This document shows, piece by piece, positions 1 through 13,100 of a stretch of DNA of 64,000 bases. The translations under genes and the position numbers were made by a program. Source of the DNA: Zizania palustris (Eukaryota; Streptophyta; Magnoliopsida; Poales; Poaceae); the NCBI GenBank assembly GCA_019279435.1, contig JAAALK010000079.1, forward strand, positions 104,823,198 through 104,887,197, read 5' to 3'. Within the stretch, counting starts at the first letter, position 1. Every line of letters begins with the position of its first letter. The notes beneath the pieces are model-generated. The model was not told the DNA's origin, ran no database searches, and saw nothing but the letters and a program-made list of their open reading frames with translations.

Positions 1-27
1 CTGTTAGCTTAATCCATTGCGCCAAAA
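1..27 (+). repeat. T1 5' LTR, last bases only
   Basis: The first 27 bases align with the U5 ends of the T4, T6 and T7 LTRs, including the CTGTTAGC start of the terminal hairpin. The expected terminal CCAACA is changed to CCAAAA. The rest of the LTR lies left of the window. Confidence 0.7.
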
Positions 28-29
28 GT

Positions 30-47
30 TGGCACCGTCCATAGGGA
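30..47 (+). promoter_or_regulatory. T1 primer binding site
   Basis: TGGCACCGTCCATAGGGA lies two bases after the LTR end. It corresponds to TGGCGCCGTCCRTGGG in T4, T6 and T7 with a decayed CG. The related tRNA is not certain; the first bases of the family consensus resemble the complement of a plant tRNA-Asp 3' end. Confidence 0.6.
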
Positions 48-234
48 ACTTAGTACTAAAAGCTGGTTCTCTGCCACTTCCTAGATTTCGAAGTACGTTT
101 GCAGAAGGAGCTTCAGAGTTCTAGGATTCTGCGCACACTTCGGCAAGCGGCTTCAAGTACAATTCGAAGGCCTTTCTCGCCTTCCACCACTGTTCAAAGC
201 CCTTGGCTCCATACTCTGTTTGGCTTCGTAAGTC

Positions 235-1981
235 ATGCCTCCCAAGTGGAGCATGGCCACCGGCCCCCTCCAAAGGTTCTCTCGGACCTCCGAGGCAGGA
301 CCTTCATATATACCCCAAACTCCTAAAGTAGCCAATAACCCCCGAGCAACTGGAGCCCCTCGGACAACTCCGTTGGTGCTCCGAACTGACTATGTCAGTT
401 CCTGAGACCCGAAGGACCCCTCCGGATGAAGTGAGAACCTCCCCGAAGACGTGGCCGCTCAAATGGCCCGACTTCAGGCGGAGGTGGAATGATGGAGGCA
501 GGAGGCCGCACACAAGCTTCATCCTCAGGCCAACCCTACCGCTTGGGAGACGCAACAAGACGATGACCCCGATTACTATCCCGAAGCCCACTGAGTCCGC
601 GAGAGCACTAAGAATGCATTCTTCGACGACGAGTCTCTACTGCACCCGTACTTGCAAAAGGTGTGCTTCAATCCTAGGTTCCGAGCCTCGAAGCTATAGA
701 AATACTCCGGAGGGGCTAACCTCGGGGAATTCTCTCGTTCTTATGCTTTTGCAATAGATGCTAGCGGAGGGGTCCGAAATACGATGGCAAAGTGTTCCCC
801 CCTTCCGTTAGAAGGCATAGACCTTCATTGGTTCTGGTCTCTAAATCTAGGATCAATTCAGTCGTCGGAGCAGTTGAAGAAGAATTTCGTGAGTAACTTT
901 CAGGGGACCTTCGTAGCCCCAATGTCTACTGGAAGCCTTTTTCAGGTGAAACGGCAGGCGGGAGAAACTCTTCGGCAATACTTCACGCGCTTCACCCACA
1001 CCAAGTCTTAGATCAAGGGGGTGTCCACGTCATCTGTTGTGGATGCGGCGCACGAAGGTGTAATGAACCCTTGCCTCCTCGACAAACTCCACTGGAAGTC
1101 GTGTCTTCACTGGCACTGTTGATAGCATACTTCGAGCAGTATGTCAAATCAGAAGAAGGGTGTCTTCGGAGGACTGCTTTGTCCACACCAACCCTCAATC
1201 AAGAAGTCAAGATGGAGCCTAGGGCTCTGAGTCCTCCGCAGGAACCCTTAGATAATTGTTCTCATGATCAGAGAAGGGGAAGGAAGCACCCTCGCTCCAA
1301 AGTATTGAATATTGCCCTGTCTGTTCCAAAGATGCCTTCCAACAATCAACAGGCTTAGGGAAATAAAGCTAGTGGCTCGAGACCACCAGGGAAGCCAGCT
1401 AGCCAAACCCAAACATTCTTTTGTTGTGTGCATGGTGAAAACATAAGCCATGCCACCAAGGATTGCAAGTCCATACTGACTCTCCAGAGAGAGTATCTTG
1501 GGAGAAGCTCAGGTCGAAGCACTACAGACCGAGCCCCTCTGGCAGCACGACCGTAGCCCGTGCAAGCCATCGGATGTGCAGGCAACCACAAAGCCCTATG
1601 CAACCTCTGTGGCCAACATTATGCCACCACCGAAGCAAGAAGACCTTCAAGATCATGGCAAGCGAGTGGTCCTACCCATCTCCAGATGGGGGACACTCGA
1701 CAATATGTGGAAGCATCAATAGAGAGATTACGTTCGTGAAGTATGACATATTGGGACTTCAAACTCGGCTGCAGAAATGACCGAGTGGTCCCATGTGCCC
1801 ATATCATTCTCTACCAACGATGCTGTAGGGGTGAAGTTCCCCCATGCCGACCCACTCGTCATTTCAGCTGATGTGGCAGGGGTAGAAGTCCGAAGGGTGC
1901 TGGTCGATGGTGGAAGCTCCGCTGACATACGCTTCGTCCAAGCCTTCGATCAAATGTGCATTCCCTGAAGGCATCTACTTC
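235..1981 (+). pseudogene. T1 gag and protease start, decayed
   Basis: The ATG at 235 begins MPPK-W-S-M, matching the MPPKRSA start of T7. Recognisable gag stretches follow: the part around 784-1011 matches the MAKCFPL...GSLFQVK...ETLRQYF region of T7, and 1410-1470 matches the Cys/His knuckle region. From 1777 the frame reads MTEWSHVPISFSTNDA and then VLVDGGSSADIRF, the aspartic protease active site with D-G-G. Numerous stops and frameshifts split it. The sequence stops being collinear at 1981, where the Copia relic S1 begins just after the region matching the T7 residues RKHLLP. Roughly 200 bp of the protease region is missing between here and 7801. Confidence 0.8.
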
Positions 1982-4073
1982 TATAGGATCGAAAGTAGCG
2001 ACCAAGGGGGGTGAATGGGTGCCTTAAAGAATTCTTGCAAATCAATAGACTACTCCCAACACCCAACGCACCTCAAACAAACAACTAGTGGAAACACGAC
2101 ATATCACAGGTGCCAAAAATAATCTAGTCTAAAAACAATCAGTGTCCTAAAAGATAAGACACCTACACAGTGTTCAAAGATAGATTAACAGATCATTCAA
2201 GACATGAGTATTCAGGCTTCATAAAAGTAAATCATCACAGGCAATTAATTCAAGTGCATGTAAAAAGAGATGAAAGTTTACTGTTCAAATTTGTCTCCTG
2301 TTCGAAACTTGATGAAGCCTCCTTTGAAAAATGCAGTACCGAAGCCTGTTTTGACTGTGTCGAAGTATGCTTCGAAGTCGTCGTGCGAAGGTTCAAAAGC
2401 GTCGAAGTTGTATATGACGAAGTCTTTCCTAAGGCTGAGCTGCAAGCTCCGAACCTCACACTTCGATACCTAAGCCTGTGTTGTACCTTCGACTATAGAC
2501 TTTGCTACAACAAAATAAAAATTGAACCCCATGCTTCGAACTTCGAACCCTTCTGATGAACTCCGAAGCAAACAACAGAATGTTCGAGGTGGTCACTACG
2601 AAGCCCTCAGTCCTGTGAAGTCTGTGCTGCGAAGTGTCGTCCATGATACATACTCCGAGCAAGACTACTTTCCCCCATAAAAACTCGACTGACACTACAC
2701 GCAAACACCTAGAAGCAATACTACCGGCTATAGCTCCCGCATTACTCAAGACACTCAAGTGCACTCCAAAGCGCTGCAGAAGAATAGGCCTGCCACTGCA
2801 GCGAACAGCCACCCAGCGGCTGAAAACTCTGTACCAAAACAGGAGCTAGCTGCAGTCTAGAAGCACAAGCAAAGACCTGCACAAGCCTGCTGCTGCAGTC
2901 TAAAACAATGGGAAAACAACCTATTCGCTATTGATTGAAGTGACCAATCAGCAAAGCTTTGGGAAAAGAAAAACTGCTATGCACAATAAACTAATCAGCT
3001 AGAAGACAGGAGGCTACTCATGGCCTAGACGCTGCAGAACTAGCTGCCGGCCTAGACTAGCCTAGACTTCCTGGAAAATACAAAGCAAGCACAAGCAGCA
3101 ATCACACCAAAATTTGATAGCCACAGACTATTTCATAGCCATGGAAAACGTGCTAGCTAGCTGTACAATCTTTCAATCAACAAAAACAACAGCCAGAGAG
3201 AGTGCACGAAGGAAAACAAGAACTCGCCTAGGGCGGATAACATCTCAGAATAGATAAATAACCTAGGCACACAAAACGAGGGAATAGAGAACAAAACACA
3301 ACACACCGAATGACGGAGACAGGAAGAATAAACTCTGATGAACTCGTGAAGAACAGAAGATCTTACGGCGGCAGCGCTCACAGGATGATGAAAGAGGAAA
3401 ACCAAAACGTGACCCAATCTTTTGATTAAAAAAGTGATTTCAGAAAGGGTAACCCTAACCCTAGGGATTGGGGCCCTATTTATAGGCAGCCCAATAGCCT
3501 AGGAAAATACCAAAAGACCTTTAGGGTTTTTACAGATGCTGAAATAAAATGGAAAAGACCAAAATGCCCTTAGGATATTTTTACAGACTCGACTGACAGA
3601 CTGTGGGCCTAAAGGCAAAATAGTAAAGTCCTAATTACAGATGACTTATCTTGAAACAGAGCTTTCATAGCGACTACGGCTTCGCCTCAGAATGGTTAGA
3701 TCCGAGATCAACGGTTGTCAGTTTTGCACTGAAACTGACAAAGCATCCACCGACTTTGCACCAGGTACCCGGAATGGGCCGGCCCGATTCCGCAACTCTC
3801 TCAGCTCGGCAATCGCTCGCTGCCCGTGTACCTGAGTCAATCCTGGTCAACAGCCCAGTGGATCCTCTGCTGCTCCTAGCCCATGTACCCAGATTGGGCC
3901 AGCCCGACTTCACGGCCCCTCTGCCTGACAGTCGCTCGCTGCCCGTGTACCTGAGTCACATGCGACCCAGACGCAGCAGGTCTTCTCTTCTCTTGTGTCC
4001 TCTTTGACTTCGGTTGACAATGACTCATCACATCTGGAGCCATGAGGCCCATACTCTTCAGCATGGCTCCTCA
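1982..4073 (-). repeat. S1 3' LTR
   Basis: On the minus strand it runs from TGAGGAGCCATGCTG to CTTTCGATCCTATA. Both ends match the S2 LTR (TGAGGAACCATG... to ...CGGTCCTACA), with the terminal CA decayed to TA. It holds a minus-strand TATA box (CTATAAATAG, about 3476-3485) and stretches alignable to S2, such as the GGATCCACTG and GACTCAGGTACAC segments. Length is about 2.09 kb. Open frames inside it are not real genes. Confidence 0.85.
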
Positions 4074-4490
4074 ATCTCCCCCTTGATGAGTGCATTGCCA
4101 ACACTTCTCTTCATCAGCTCTCTAGTACCTGTAAGCAATTGTGGAAACATGAAAACAAAGCACAAGAAAACAGAGAAGAAGAAAATAAAATAAAAGTTTA
4201 ACCCTAATGACCAAAAGCAGAACGAAAGCAAGAAGGCGGTCATTATGGTTAACCAAAAGTAAAAACTTAAAACGAGTGCAATCTTAGAATTATCAACAAG
4301 GATATCCAAAGAGTAAGGACAAACAGGACAAAAACTCCCCCTGAAACAAATCCCAGAGAAAGCAAAAACTCCCCCTAAACTCTTCGAAAAGAACAAGTAA
4401 CCCAAAATTTCTCCCCCTTGTTGACAATTGGACTCATCAAGCGAGACTAAATGCACTCTAAAGAGACACAGACTCAAACTCCCCCTGAAA
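4074..4490 (-). promoter_or_regulatory. S1 multiple polypurine tracts
   Basis: The tract next to the LTR reads AAGGGGGAGAT on the minus strand (4074-4084). Four further AGGGGGAG-like copies lie upstream at about 4335, 4369, 4411 and 4479. In Sireviruses multiplied polypurine tracts are characteristic. The outermost copy abuts the LTR and would prime plus-strand DNA synthesis. Confidence 0.75.
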
Positions 4491-5373
4491 TGCAGCCCCC
4501 CTCAAAATATGCAATGAATGCAACTAGGGTGCAGGTTGAGTGTAGAAAGCATGCTTCACAGATATGATTGACTGCAATTACAACATCTAACAGGTATAGC
4601 AAAAGATATACTGTCTAAGACACATGGCATGATCAGTGTAACAGATGATATCTAAGCAAAGTCAATAAGCACGCATTTTCAATTTCTGCAAACAAAAACA
4701 TCACCACATTTTCTAGTCGACAAGCAAGTTAAGGCATGAGATGCAGATGCTAACTGATATCTACCAAGATAAGCATTTGTCCAAAACAAAGTGCTTCAGC
4801 AAACTTGTTATCTTTTTAAATTTCACGCCTTTTCTTTTTCCTTTTTCATTTTTGCCAGGGGTTATTGCATGTCAAACCTTATGCTAACCGACCAAGTCAA
4901 GCCTAGGCCAAAACTGGACCATCAGAAGCTTGACACATTGGTCTTGGCATACACTACACTGTCCTAGTTCATACCAAAGGTCTATGGTAAGCAGTCCAGA
5001 ATAATGCAATGCGAAAAAGCAAACCCACCTGGATCTTTTCAAATCAAGCATAAAAGGACATGGAATTTTCATTTTTCTTGATTTTTTATCATTTTTATAG
5101 CACATTTTCCATGTTAAAGCAATATAGATGTCCAAGTTGCATATCTGCATCTAAGTGAGGAACTTGCTACCAGGCATGTAAAAGATAGCAAAAACATTCA
5201 GCCTACACATGCTAGTTACCAAAAGCAATGGTGATCATTTTTCAACTTTAAAACATAAAAGCCATGCATATGATAGATATCAAACATAACATGTGAACTG
5301 AAGCAGAACATGATCATCGACAAGTAATCAAAAGCATATATGATCTAGAGTAAGTAAAGCAGGTCAATCATAT
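4491..5373 (-). other. S1 3' untranslated region, left part
   Basis: AT-rich DNA between the polypurine tracts and the solo LTR. I see no gene in it. It resumes at 7395 after the solo LTR, and the two parts join at the CATAT duplication. Confidence 0.6.
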
Positions 5374-7394
5374 TGTTGGACAGGAAACGGCGACCAGAGG
5401 GGGTTAATGGGAGCTTTTAAAATTTCAGACTAAAAATAGCCTTCTGTTTTAGTTTTGTCTTCTGTGGAACAGGCTTCGAACACACCCTTCGAAGTTCTGG
5501 TTCGGAGGTATTTTACAGCTCTGAAATCAGGCTTTGTAAGGAGCAAAAGTTCGAAGCCAAGAAGACTTCGCTCCACCCACAGCCCCGAAGATTCATCTTA
5601 GCTAAGTCAGTGTAGGCTCCGTACACAAGGTGCCTTCGAGCAGGCTTCGCACTTCTCCCTTCACAAGAGCAGACTTTCCTCTGAGGACTTCGACCAAATA
5701 CTCAGCGATAGCAACTAGTGCTAGGCTTCGTACTTCGAAGATCTAAACACACACTGAACACACTTCACCGAGGACTTCGACAAGGGAAGAAAATGGGCTT
5801 CGAGTTAAGCCAAAAAACAGTGCTTCGCTAGTAATCAGAGAGGTCTAGCCTCCGGTTTACACAGAGCGAACACACACTGAGAATCACACTTCACCCAGAC
5901 AGACCTCTCACACACCTCTCTAGAAGTGATTCAAAACACAGACTCACCCAGGAAGAAGATGGTGTACAGAGGAATCAAAGCATGCAGTGCAACACAGAAT
6001 ACAAGTTCAAGCACATATGAAAACAGAATCAAAGTTTCATTACTTGAACAGGGAACACAAAAATGAACCCACAGATCTGAATACAAAGTGTGGCGGCTAG
6101 CACATGAGCTCAAAAATGGCTGCTCAAAGTGTTACTGTGGCCTAGGCTAGCCTCCACTATTTATAGGCACTATTCAGCCCTGTGAATAGACTACTTTACC
6201 CCTAGGGTTTACACTATTTTTGTCTCATCAGAACAGGGGGGTACAGTTGGTAGTCTACTTTATTTGGAGGCTTCTTTTGTCAGCTTCGCAAAGGGGACAA
6301 CATCAGCTTTTGCAGAGCAGACATGGTCAACCTTTGCAGTTTTGGAGCTTTCTGAAGCCCCCCTTCGCATGCGAGGGGTGCGGTAGCTTCGGTGAGAAGC
6401 CTTGAGCCTGACGGCCTTCGCTTCACCGAAGTCAGCCTCCGATACAGAGACGGTTTTGAGCCGAAGCCGTCAAAGCCCTTGGGCCTTCGCACTAACACCT
6501 CCGGAGTGGACCACCATGGCTTCGTAGCTTCTCCCATCTCGAACTCCATCAGTCCGTGTACCTAAGCCATGCATGGCTGAAGTAACTCAAGTCAACCTCA
6601 CTCCGAAGCCCCACCTTCGGAGTACAACCCTTCAAAGTCCCTCCTTCGTCCAAGGCCTCCGCATGAAGCATTCCATGAGCACTTCGTCGCAGTGTCTCTC
6701 CCCGAGCACACTCCTCGACGAACCTCACCCGGACCATGCCTTCGATGCACCTCGACTTCTGAGACCTTCGTCGGGTATACCTTCGAGTGCCCCTCTCCAG
6801 AGCACACTTCGAATGCCTTGCCTCATCGCTGAGGACTTCGTCCACCATACTCCGAAGTCACTCCATTCGGAGTACCCTTCGAAGTGCCTCGCCTCCGAGG
6901 ACTTTGTCTCGGGGTTCCTTCACCCAGAGCCAGGCTCCGCACTCTCTGCCTTTGTTTGGCGCACCTCGACCCGAGGTCTGACCTCGACCCCTTCGCAGCC
7001 TTCGTGACCGAGCTCCCCGCTTGCCCGGCATCAAGCCTCCTGCTTGACCCAGGTTCACCTGCTACGAACCGTCCGTCGCCTCCGAAGTCACCTGCGCACC
7101 ACAAACAAGCAGACAAGTGTATCCAGTACCCCGGAGACCTCTCCGGGTAAGCACCCTTCGACTCACACTCCGGTGTACCGCCCAAAGTACCGAGACCTTC
7201 AGTACAGCCTAGTCATCATGTACTGTCGGACCCTCCGACAGGCACACTCTACTACAACAGCTGTAGCAAACAGAACCCACCAAACCCTTCGGTGAAACAA
7301 CCTCTGAACCCCTTCGGAGGGACCCCTTCGAATTAGAGGATAAAATCTATCAATCACTCATCACAGACTCCGAAACCAACCCTTGGTTTCTCAC
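5374..7394 (-). repeat. Solo Copia LTR inside S1
   Basis: On the minus strand it starts TGAGAAACC and ends GTTTCCTGTCCAACA, matching the ends of the S1/S2 LTR family. Exact 5 bp direct repeats CATAT flank it (5369-5373 and 7395-7399). No coding sequence or primer site adjoins it, so it is a solo LTR left by LTR-LTR recombination. It is about 2.02 kb, rich in CTTCGAAG-like words, and has a TATTTATAG-type TATA box near 6168 for minus-strand transcription. Open frames at 6549-7295 are products of its GC-rich composition. Confidence 0.85.
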
Positions 7395-7504
7395 ATATAA
7401 TAGGAGCAGGCTCAAAGTGTGATATGTGAATATGTATGATATGAACAGACACAAAAAGACTCAAGAAAAGAGTAAAGAACAAAGAAACCTGACCTAAAAA
7501 TATC

Positions 7505-7800
7505 CTAAAAAGGATACACAACACCCAAATCCCCTCGTAAACCCTCAAAAGTAGACTGATCTAGGGGTTTGGTGAAAATGTCAGCCAACTAATGATGAGT
7601 ATCAACATGAACAAGGTCAATGACACCTTTCTCATATTGATCCCTCAGAAAGTGAAAGCGCACATCAATGTGTTTGGTTTTTGAATGGAGACAAGGGTTT
7701 TTCCCTACACTAATCGTACTGGTGCTATCACAAAACAGAGGAACTCTGGTAGGAAAGAACAACCCAAAATCTCGCAATGTGGAAATCATCCAAACTAACT
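7505..7800 (-). pseudogene. S1 Copia RNase H, C-terminal fragment
   Basis: Read on the minus strand, the fragment gives AQLVWMISTLRDFGLFF, then CDSTSTISVGKNP, SKTKHIDVRFHFLRD, VDTHH and, after an in-frame stop, LADIFTKPLDQSTFEGLRG, ending GVVYPF-stop near 7505. These are the typical last motifs of a Ty1/Copia polyprotein RNase H; CDSTS holds a conserved aspartate. The N-terminal side is cut off at the T1 junction near 7800. Nothing of the RT, integrase, protease or gag remains. The fragment cannot be functional. Confidence 0.85.
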
Positions 7801-10150
7801 GTGCGCACCACAATTATTTGTGCCTAAAAATGCCCACGCAAGGAGGAGTCCTTACGATCCTCGGAGATCAAGATGTAGCTCGGAGAGTAGAATACAGCCA
7901 TGGCCCACCTCTCTATCTTGAGCAAATAAACAATGTGCAAGAGCACTCGGAGGAGGCTTCGGGGTCCCAGGACCCTCCGAAGAACCCTTCCCTCAAGCCA
8001 AGCCCAGAAGGTGAAGTAGTCACGAGGATCATTATCAAAGAAGGCAGGGAATACCCCATTCAGTTTGGCAAGGAGTTGCCTTCGAAGATCGCCACTTCGC
8101 TAGAAGAAGTGGTTCAAGAAAATTTGGATTTCTTCGCCTGGTCAGACGAAGATATCCCCTGAGTTAGTCGGAGCATTATCGAGCATAGCTTGCTCGTCAA
8201 CCCTAGGTTTGACCTGTTCTCTAGGCACTCCGCAAGCTGTAAACTAAGAGAGCAGACCTCGCTAAAGCACGGTGGAAAAGTTGCTAAGGGCTGAAATCAT
8301 TAGGGAGGTAGCCCACACGGAGTGGTTGACTAACCCAATCTTCGTCAAGAAAAAAGCCTCCGACAAGTGGCGCATGTGCATTGAGTTCACATCTCTTAAT
8401 AAAGCATACCCACTAGACCCCTACCCCATGCCCCGCATTGATAAACTTTTTGACTCTACGGCTGGCTCTGAGCTCCTGAGTTTCCTTGATGCATACTCCG
8501 GTTACCATCAAATATGGCTTAAACACGAAGACGAAGCCAACACAAGCTTTATAACCCCTTCTGGAGTATTCTGTTACATCCGAATGCCCTTCGGCTTAAG
8601 ATATGCCGAGGCAACTTTTTCACGTCTTATTGCTAAAGCTCTAGGTCACTAGATAGGCCGAAATGTGGAAGCCTATATCGATGACATTGTAATAAAGAGT
8701 GCCTTAAAGCACCAGCATAATCTAGACTTAGAAGAAACTTTTGAGAGCCTCCGAGCATGTGGAGTTCGCCTCAACCCTGAAAAATGTATCTTCGGAGCAG
8801 GGAAGTTGCTAGGGTATTTAGTTTTGAGCAGATGAATCAAAGCTAGCCCGACGCAGATAAGTGCACTGCAAAGGATGGCTCCGCATGAAAATTTGAAGCA
8901 AGTCCAAAAGATGGTCGGACGCCTCGCAACTCTGAGCAGATTCCTGGCCAGATTAGAGGAGCAAAGCCTCCCAATTTTCAAAGCCTTAAAAGGGTCCGAA
9001 AGTTTCAATTGGACACCGGAGTGCCAGAAAAGCATTGACAAAATCAAGGACTACCTCGGAAATCTATCAACACTTACTGTGCCCCTTGAAGAGGAAACTC
9101 TCGTCCTATATCTTGCAACAATAGGCTCTACAGTTAGCGCAGTGCTTGTTAGAGAAACAGAGCTCAATGGAAAACTGGTGCAGAACCCAGTATACTTCAT
9201 TTCAAAAGCCTTATCTAGAGAAAAAAACACGGTACTCCGAGCTTGAGAAATTCACGTATGCTTTGGTAATGGCCTCGCGGAAGCTAAGACATTACTTTTT
9301 AGCACACAATGTAATTGTCTCTACATCGTATCCCCTTGGCGATATGCTCTGGAGCAAAGACTCCACGGGGAGAATTGGAAAATGGGTTGTCGAGATAGCC
9401 CTCTATGGCATTTCCTTCACCGCAAGAACAACCATTAAGTCTCAAGTTGTGGCTGACTTTGTTGCAGAGTGGACTCCATCCGCGGTATGGGCTCCGGAAG
9501 AATCATGCAAAGGAGTGTGGACAGTGTACTACGATAGAGCATTTCAAGCATCTAGAGCTGGTGCCGGAGCCGTGATAATTTTGCCTTCAGGGCAGAAAGC
9601 AATGTACTCTGCAAGGCTTAACTTTAAGTCCACTAACAATATTGCAGAGTATGAAGGAATCATTCTTGGCCTCCGCAAAGTGCGCGCACTTGGCGCCACT
9701 CGGGTTATAATCAAAATAGATTCTCAAGTCATTGCAGGGCTTGTTGACAAAAGCTTCTAGGCTCGGGATCCACATCTTGCGAAGTACATAGAAGAAATCC
9801 ACAAGACGGAGGCATTAATCAAAGAGATTTCTGTCCGGAGCATCCCACGAGCAGATCATCAGCATGCAGACATTCTACCGAAGGCTGCTACCGGAGCATT
9901 GGATGTCCTAGAAGGGGATTTTTATGAAGAGCTTGTCAACCCTTCAATGCGTCAGCCACCCTCCGCAGACGTACTTTGCATACCAATCACTGATTGGGGG
10001 AGCCCAGTATTAGACTTTTTAGATAACAAAGCAATTTCACTCGAGGGCCTAGAATTGCAAAGGTTTCAGTCAAGGGTCTGGAATTATTAGCTCGTCAACG
10101 AAGTGATATACAAAGCCAGAGTCTGTTCTCCTCTACTCCGATGCATCTCA
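7801..10150 (+). pseudogene. T1 protease end, RT, RNase H and second RNase H, decayed
   Basis: Collinearity with T7 resumes at HHNYLCLKMPTQ. The linker is followed by the RT, with IREVAHTEWLTNPIF (about 8290-8350), FCYIRMPFGLRY (8570-8600) and the polymerase box AYIDDIVIKS (about 8671). Next come RNase H (VLYLATIGSTVSAVLVRE, about 9105) and the archaeal-type second RNase H (TVYYDRAFQAS, about 9520, then STNNIAEYEG). Stops include those after DEDIP, after KALGH, after the VLSR segment and after DKSF, and there are frameshifts near 9235. The second RNase H has D-R where intact copies have D-G. It ends at the TCTCA target site of the solo LTR. Confidence 0.85.
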
Positions 10151-13100
10151 TGTGGGATCAGAATGGTGACTAGAGGGGGGTGAATAGACGCCTTAAAAAA
10201 TTCTCATGAATCAGATGGCCTATTCAAAACACCCAACGCACCTCCAAAAATTTCAAATTCAAATTTAAACCAATCAGTATGAATCAGAGCAACAAAATCT
10301 CTTCAAATTCAGAATTCAGTTTTGTTCGGAGTTTGAAATGTCGAAGCACACTGTCGTCAATTTATATTCCGAACTACAAGGAATAGATCGACAATTGGAT
10401 GATCGACAGAGTTAAATCGGCAACTGAAACTCCGAAACAAACCAAAAATTCAGACACCTTTGAAACCACACGTACTTGACACTTTGGTCTAAAACTTGAT
10501 ACTAGAAACCATTCAAATTTGTCAAAATTTCTTCAGTTCAATTGATTTCATCAAACAAAACCTTTTCAATTGCTTTTCAGTTTAGAATACACACAGCTTC
10601 TGCACATTACTTGATGTTGAACAGAATTCACTGTTTTATATTCTGAAAAAAGATTGCATCTTAAGAATTTACCTCAAATTAGAATTTCAGATGATGAAAC
10701 AGAACTTCTGAAATTTTCTTGATGATGAACAGTACCAAACAGACTCAATTCAGTATTGTCAAACCAATTCAGATTAACTCAAGCAAATCTCAGTTGAAAA
10801 TACAAGTTCTGAAACTATTTAGATGATGAACATTGACTTCACAGATTTTGATTTAAATTTCTGAGTTAAGCAATTTCAATCACAGAGTTGCACTGCTGAA
10901 AGCTAAAACTGAACAACAAACAAGTTCTAAAAAGACTAGATGATGAACAGTACCATCAAAAATCTATTCAGAACACAGATTAACGTTTTACACAGATTTC
11001 AGTTCAATTTTAGATCGAATCTGACAATAAACAATGTTGTATACTCTATTTGAAAATCTAGACAGAATTAATCAAACAACAGTCCACTACAGCTGATACA
11101 CAAATTCAGTTCAAGCTCATGATAATATCTGTAGAACTGTTTCAGATTATAAACACAATTAGAAGAACTCAATTGAAGGTCATTCACTAACTTCATCAGT
11201 TCAACAACACTAGTACAGTAAATAGAATGCAGATATTCAGAATATACTTGGTGATTTGAGGATTGGTCACAACAGCATTGAAATGCAGGATAGTTTTGGT
11301 CAAAATAGATCAAGATCACAGGAATTCAGAGATTCTATCAAGTTTTTACAACTGAGCTGAAAGAAAGAAACTACTTCAAAACAGATCAAGTTCACAAGAA
11401 TTCAGTGATTCAATCAGTTTTCAGAAATGAGTTGTAAGCCAGAAACCTTAACTGCAGAACAAAATATTTTTCAGATGAGACACAGTGAACCAGAATAGAT
11501 ACTCTCAAATTAATAAACTGCAGGTAGAAACTTCCAAACAACTAGCTTTTTGAAACAATCAGACTATCAGAGATGAATATTTGATCTACTCTTGTGAAGA
11601 GGATAGAACAAGAATTAACTCAGAAAACCACACTGAACTTATCAGATGAAAAACAGTAAATGCTCAAATATTCACCCAGAATAGAAAAATCTAAACTGCA
11701 TCAAAAACTACAACAATTTGTCTTGACAACAGATTCAAAGCAGTTGTAAGACAGTTCACAAAAATTGCAGTTCAGAACTGAATACAGATGTCTGATGTGT
11801 AAACTCTTAAGTAAAAAAAATCTGAACAGAAAGTTCCATGAAAAATCAACACAAACAAGCCCTCATCAGAACTGAAATTCTGGAGGTAATACATCTTCTA
11901 AATTGAAACTTGTATGATGATCAATAGTATATTAATATGCCTCTATACTTTCAGATGCATGTATTACCAAAAGAGTTTGAGCAACACATTGATACCATAC
12001 ACTTCAGCAAAATCCATTTTCCACTGTATTCAACATTGAACAAGAATTAATGGATGTCTGAAAACTGAAACTGTATTTACTGTTTAATTTCAGAGATCAC
12101 TCATGATCACACTTGAAACCATACTCAAGGTAGTCTAGACCTTGAAGTTTGAACAGGACATGAGCAGCACAAGTATCAATTACCAGGAAAGAAAGTTGTA
12201 GCAAATCTGAATTTGAGTCAAGAACAACAATACCTCAAGAACCAAATTAGAAATTTCCTAGTAACACTGTAGCAGAACAGATCACAGGAATATGCTGTTT
12301 TCAGCTCAAAACACTCTAACCCACCAACTTTCTACTATTCACAGTAAGAAATCTCTTCTCAATCATGACTTAACACATCAACTAAGACAGGGATTACAAA
12401 TTTTAACAGACATGCAGCAAGGTATAAACTCAGGGAAATTTCTACGGAGAAAACATATCAAGATAACTAGACAAAAACCTGTTTGGTAATCCTTTTGCTG
12501 GTGAAATACATGGACTTCTTCATGATCAGATTGATGAAGAACAACCTTCTAATGCTTAGATCATCTCCATGCCAAACAACAGCAACCAGATGCAGAAAAA
12601 CAGAAGGGCATTGCAGGCTTCTTGGATCACAAGTAAGAAAATAAACCAGCCATGAGATATTTTGTGAGTTGGTAAAAGTGGGCAACCACCTTGGGTGAGG
12701 ATGCCCCTTTTTATAGGCCCAATCAAAGATGGCAGCATTACATGGAGCCCCTTGAAATGTTCTGATTTACATATAGAGACATGTTCTAATTCTGAAAATT
12801 ACCCACATAGACTCTATTACTCTTTATTACAAATTGACTCAACTCTTTTAATATAATTTCAGAATTGTGAAATCCTGAAAAAACAATAAAAGTTTACACA
12901 CTACTCTAAATTACTCAAAAAAAACAACTCCTAATTATTGAATTTAAGATATTTAGAGATGCGATGGTTTTCAGCAAAAACCGACAAAGCCTCCCCGATC
13001 GTCGACGATCGTCGTCAGTCCGCGAACTCGACTGCCAGCAAGTCTCCCCCACTCTCGATCCCTCAAGCCGCCTTGTCACTTGAACTGGCTTCCCTTTCTC

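Larger units (their letters stand above)
1982..7800 (-). mobile_element. S1: Sirevirus-like Copia element, 5' part deleted
   Basis: S1 reads on the minus strand. What remains is the C-terminal end of its RNase H (7800 down to 7505), a 3' untranslated region with several polypurine tracts, and its 3' LTR (4073 down to 1982). A solo LTR sits inside the untranslated region at 5374-7394. The left flank offers ACTTC (1977-1981) as target site. No matching copy exists on the right because the gag, protease, integrase, RT and 5' LTR are gone, together with about 200 bp of T1. The Sirevirus assignment rests on the repeated AGGGGGAG-type tracts, a known hallmark of that genus. Confidence 0.8.

Noticed and set aside
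6549..7295. Overlapping frames on both strands
   Set aside because: They lie in the GC-rich part of a solo Copia LTR bounded by CATAT duplications.
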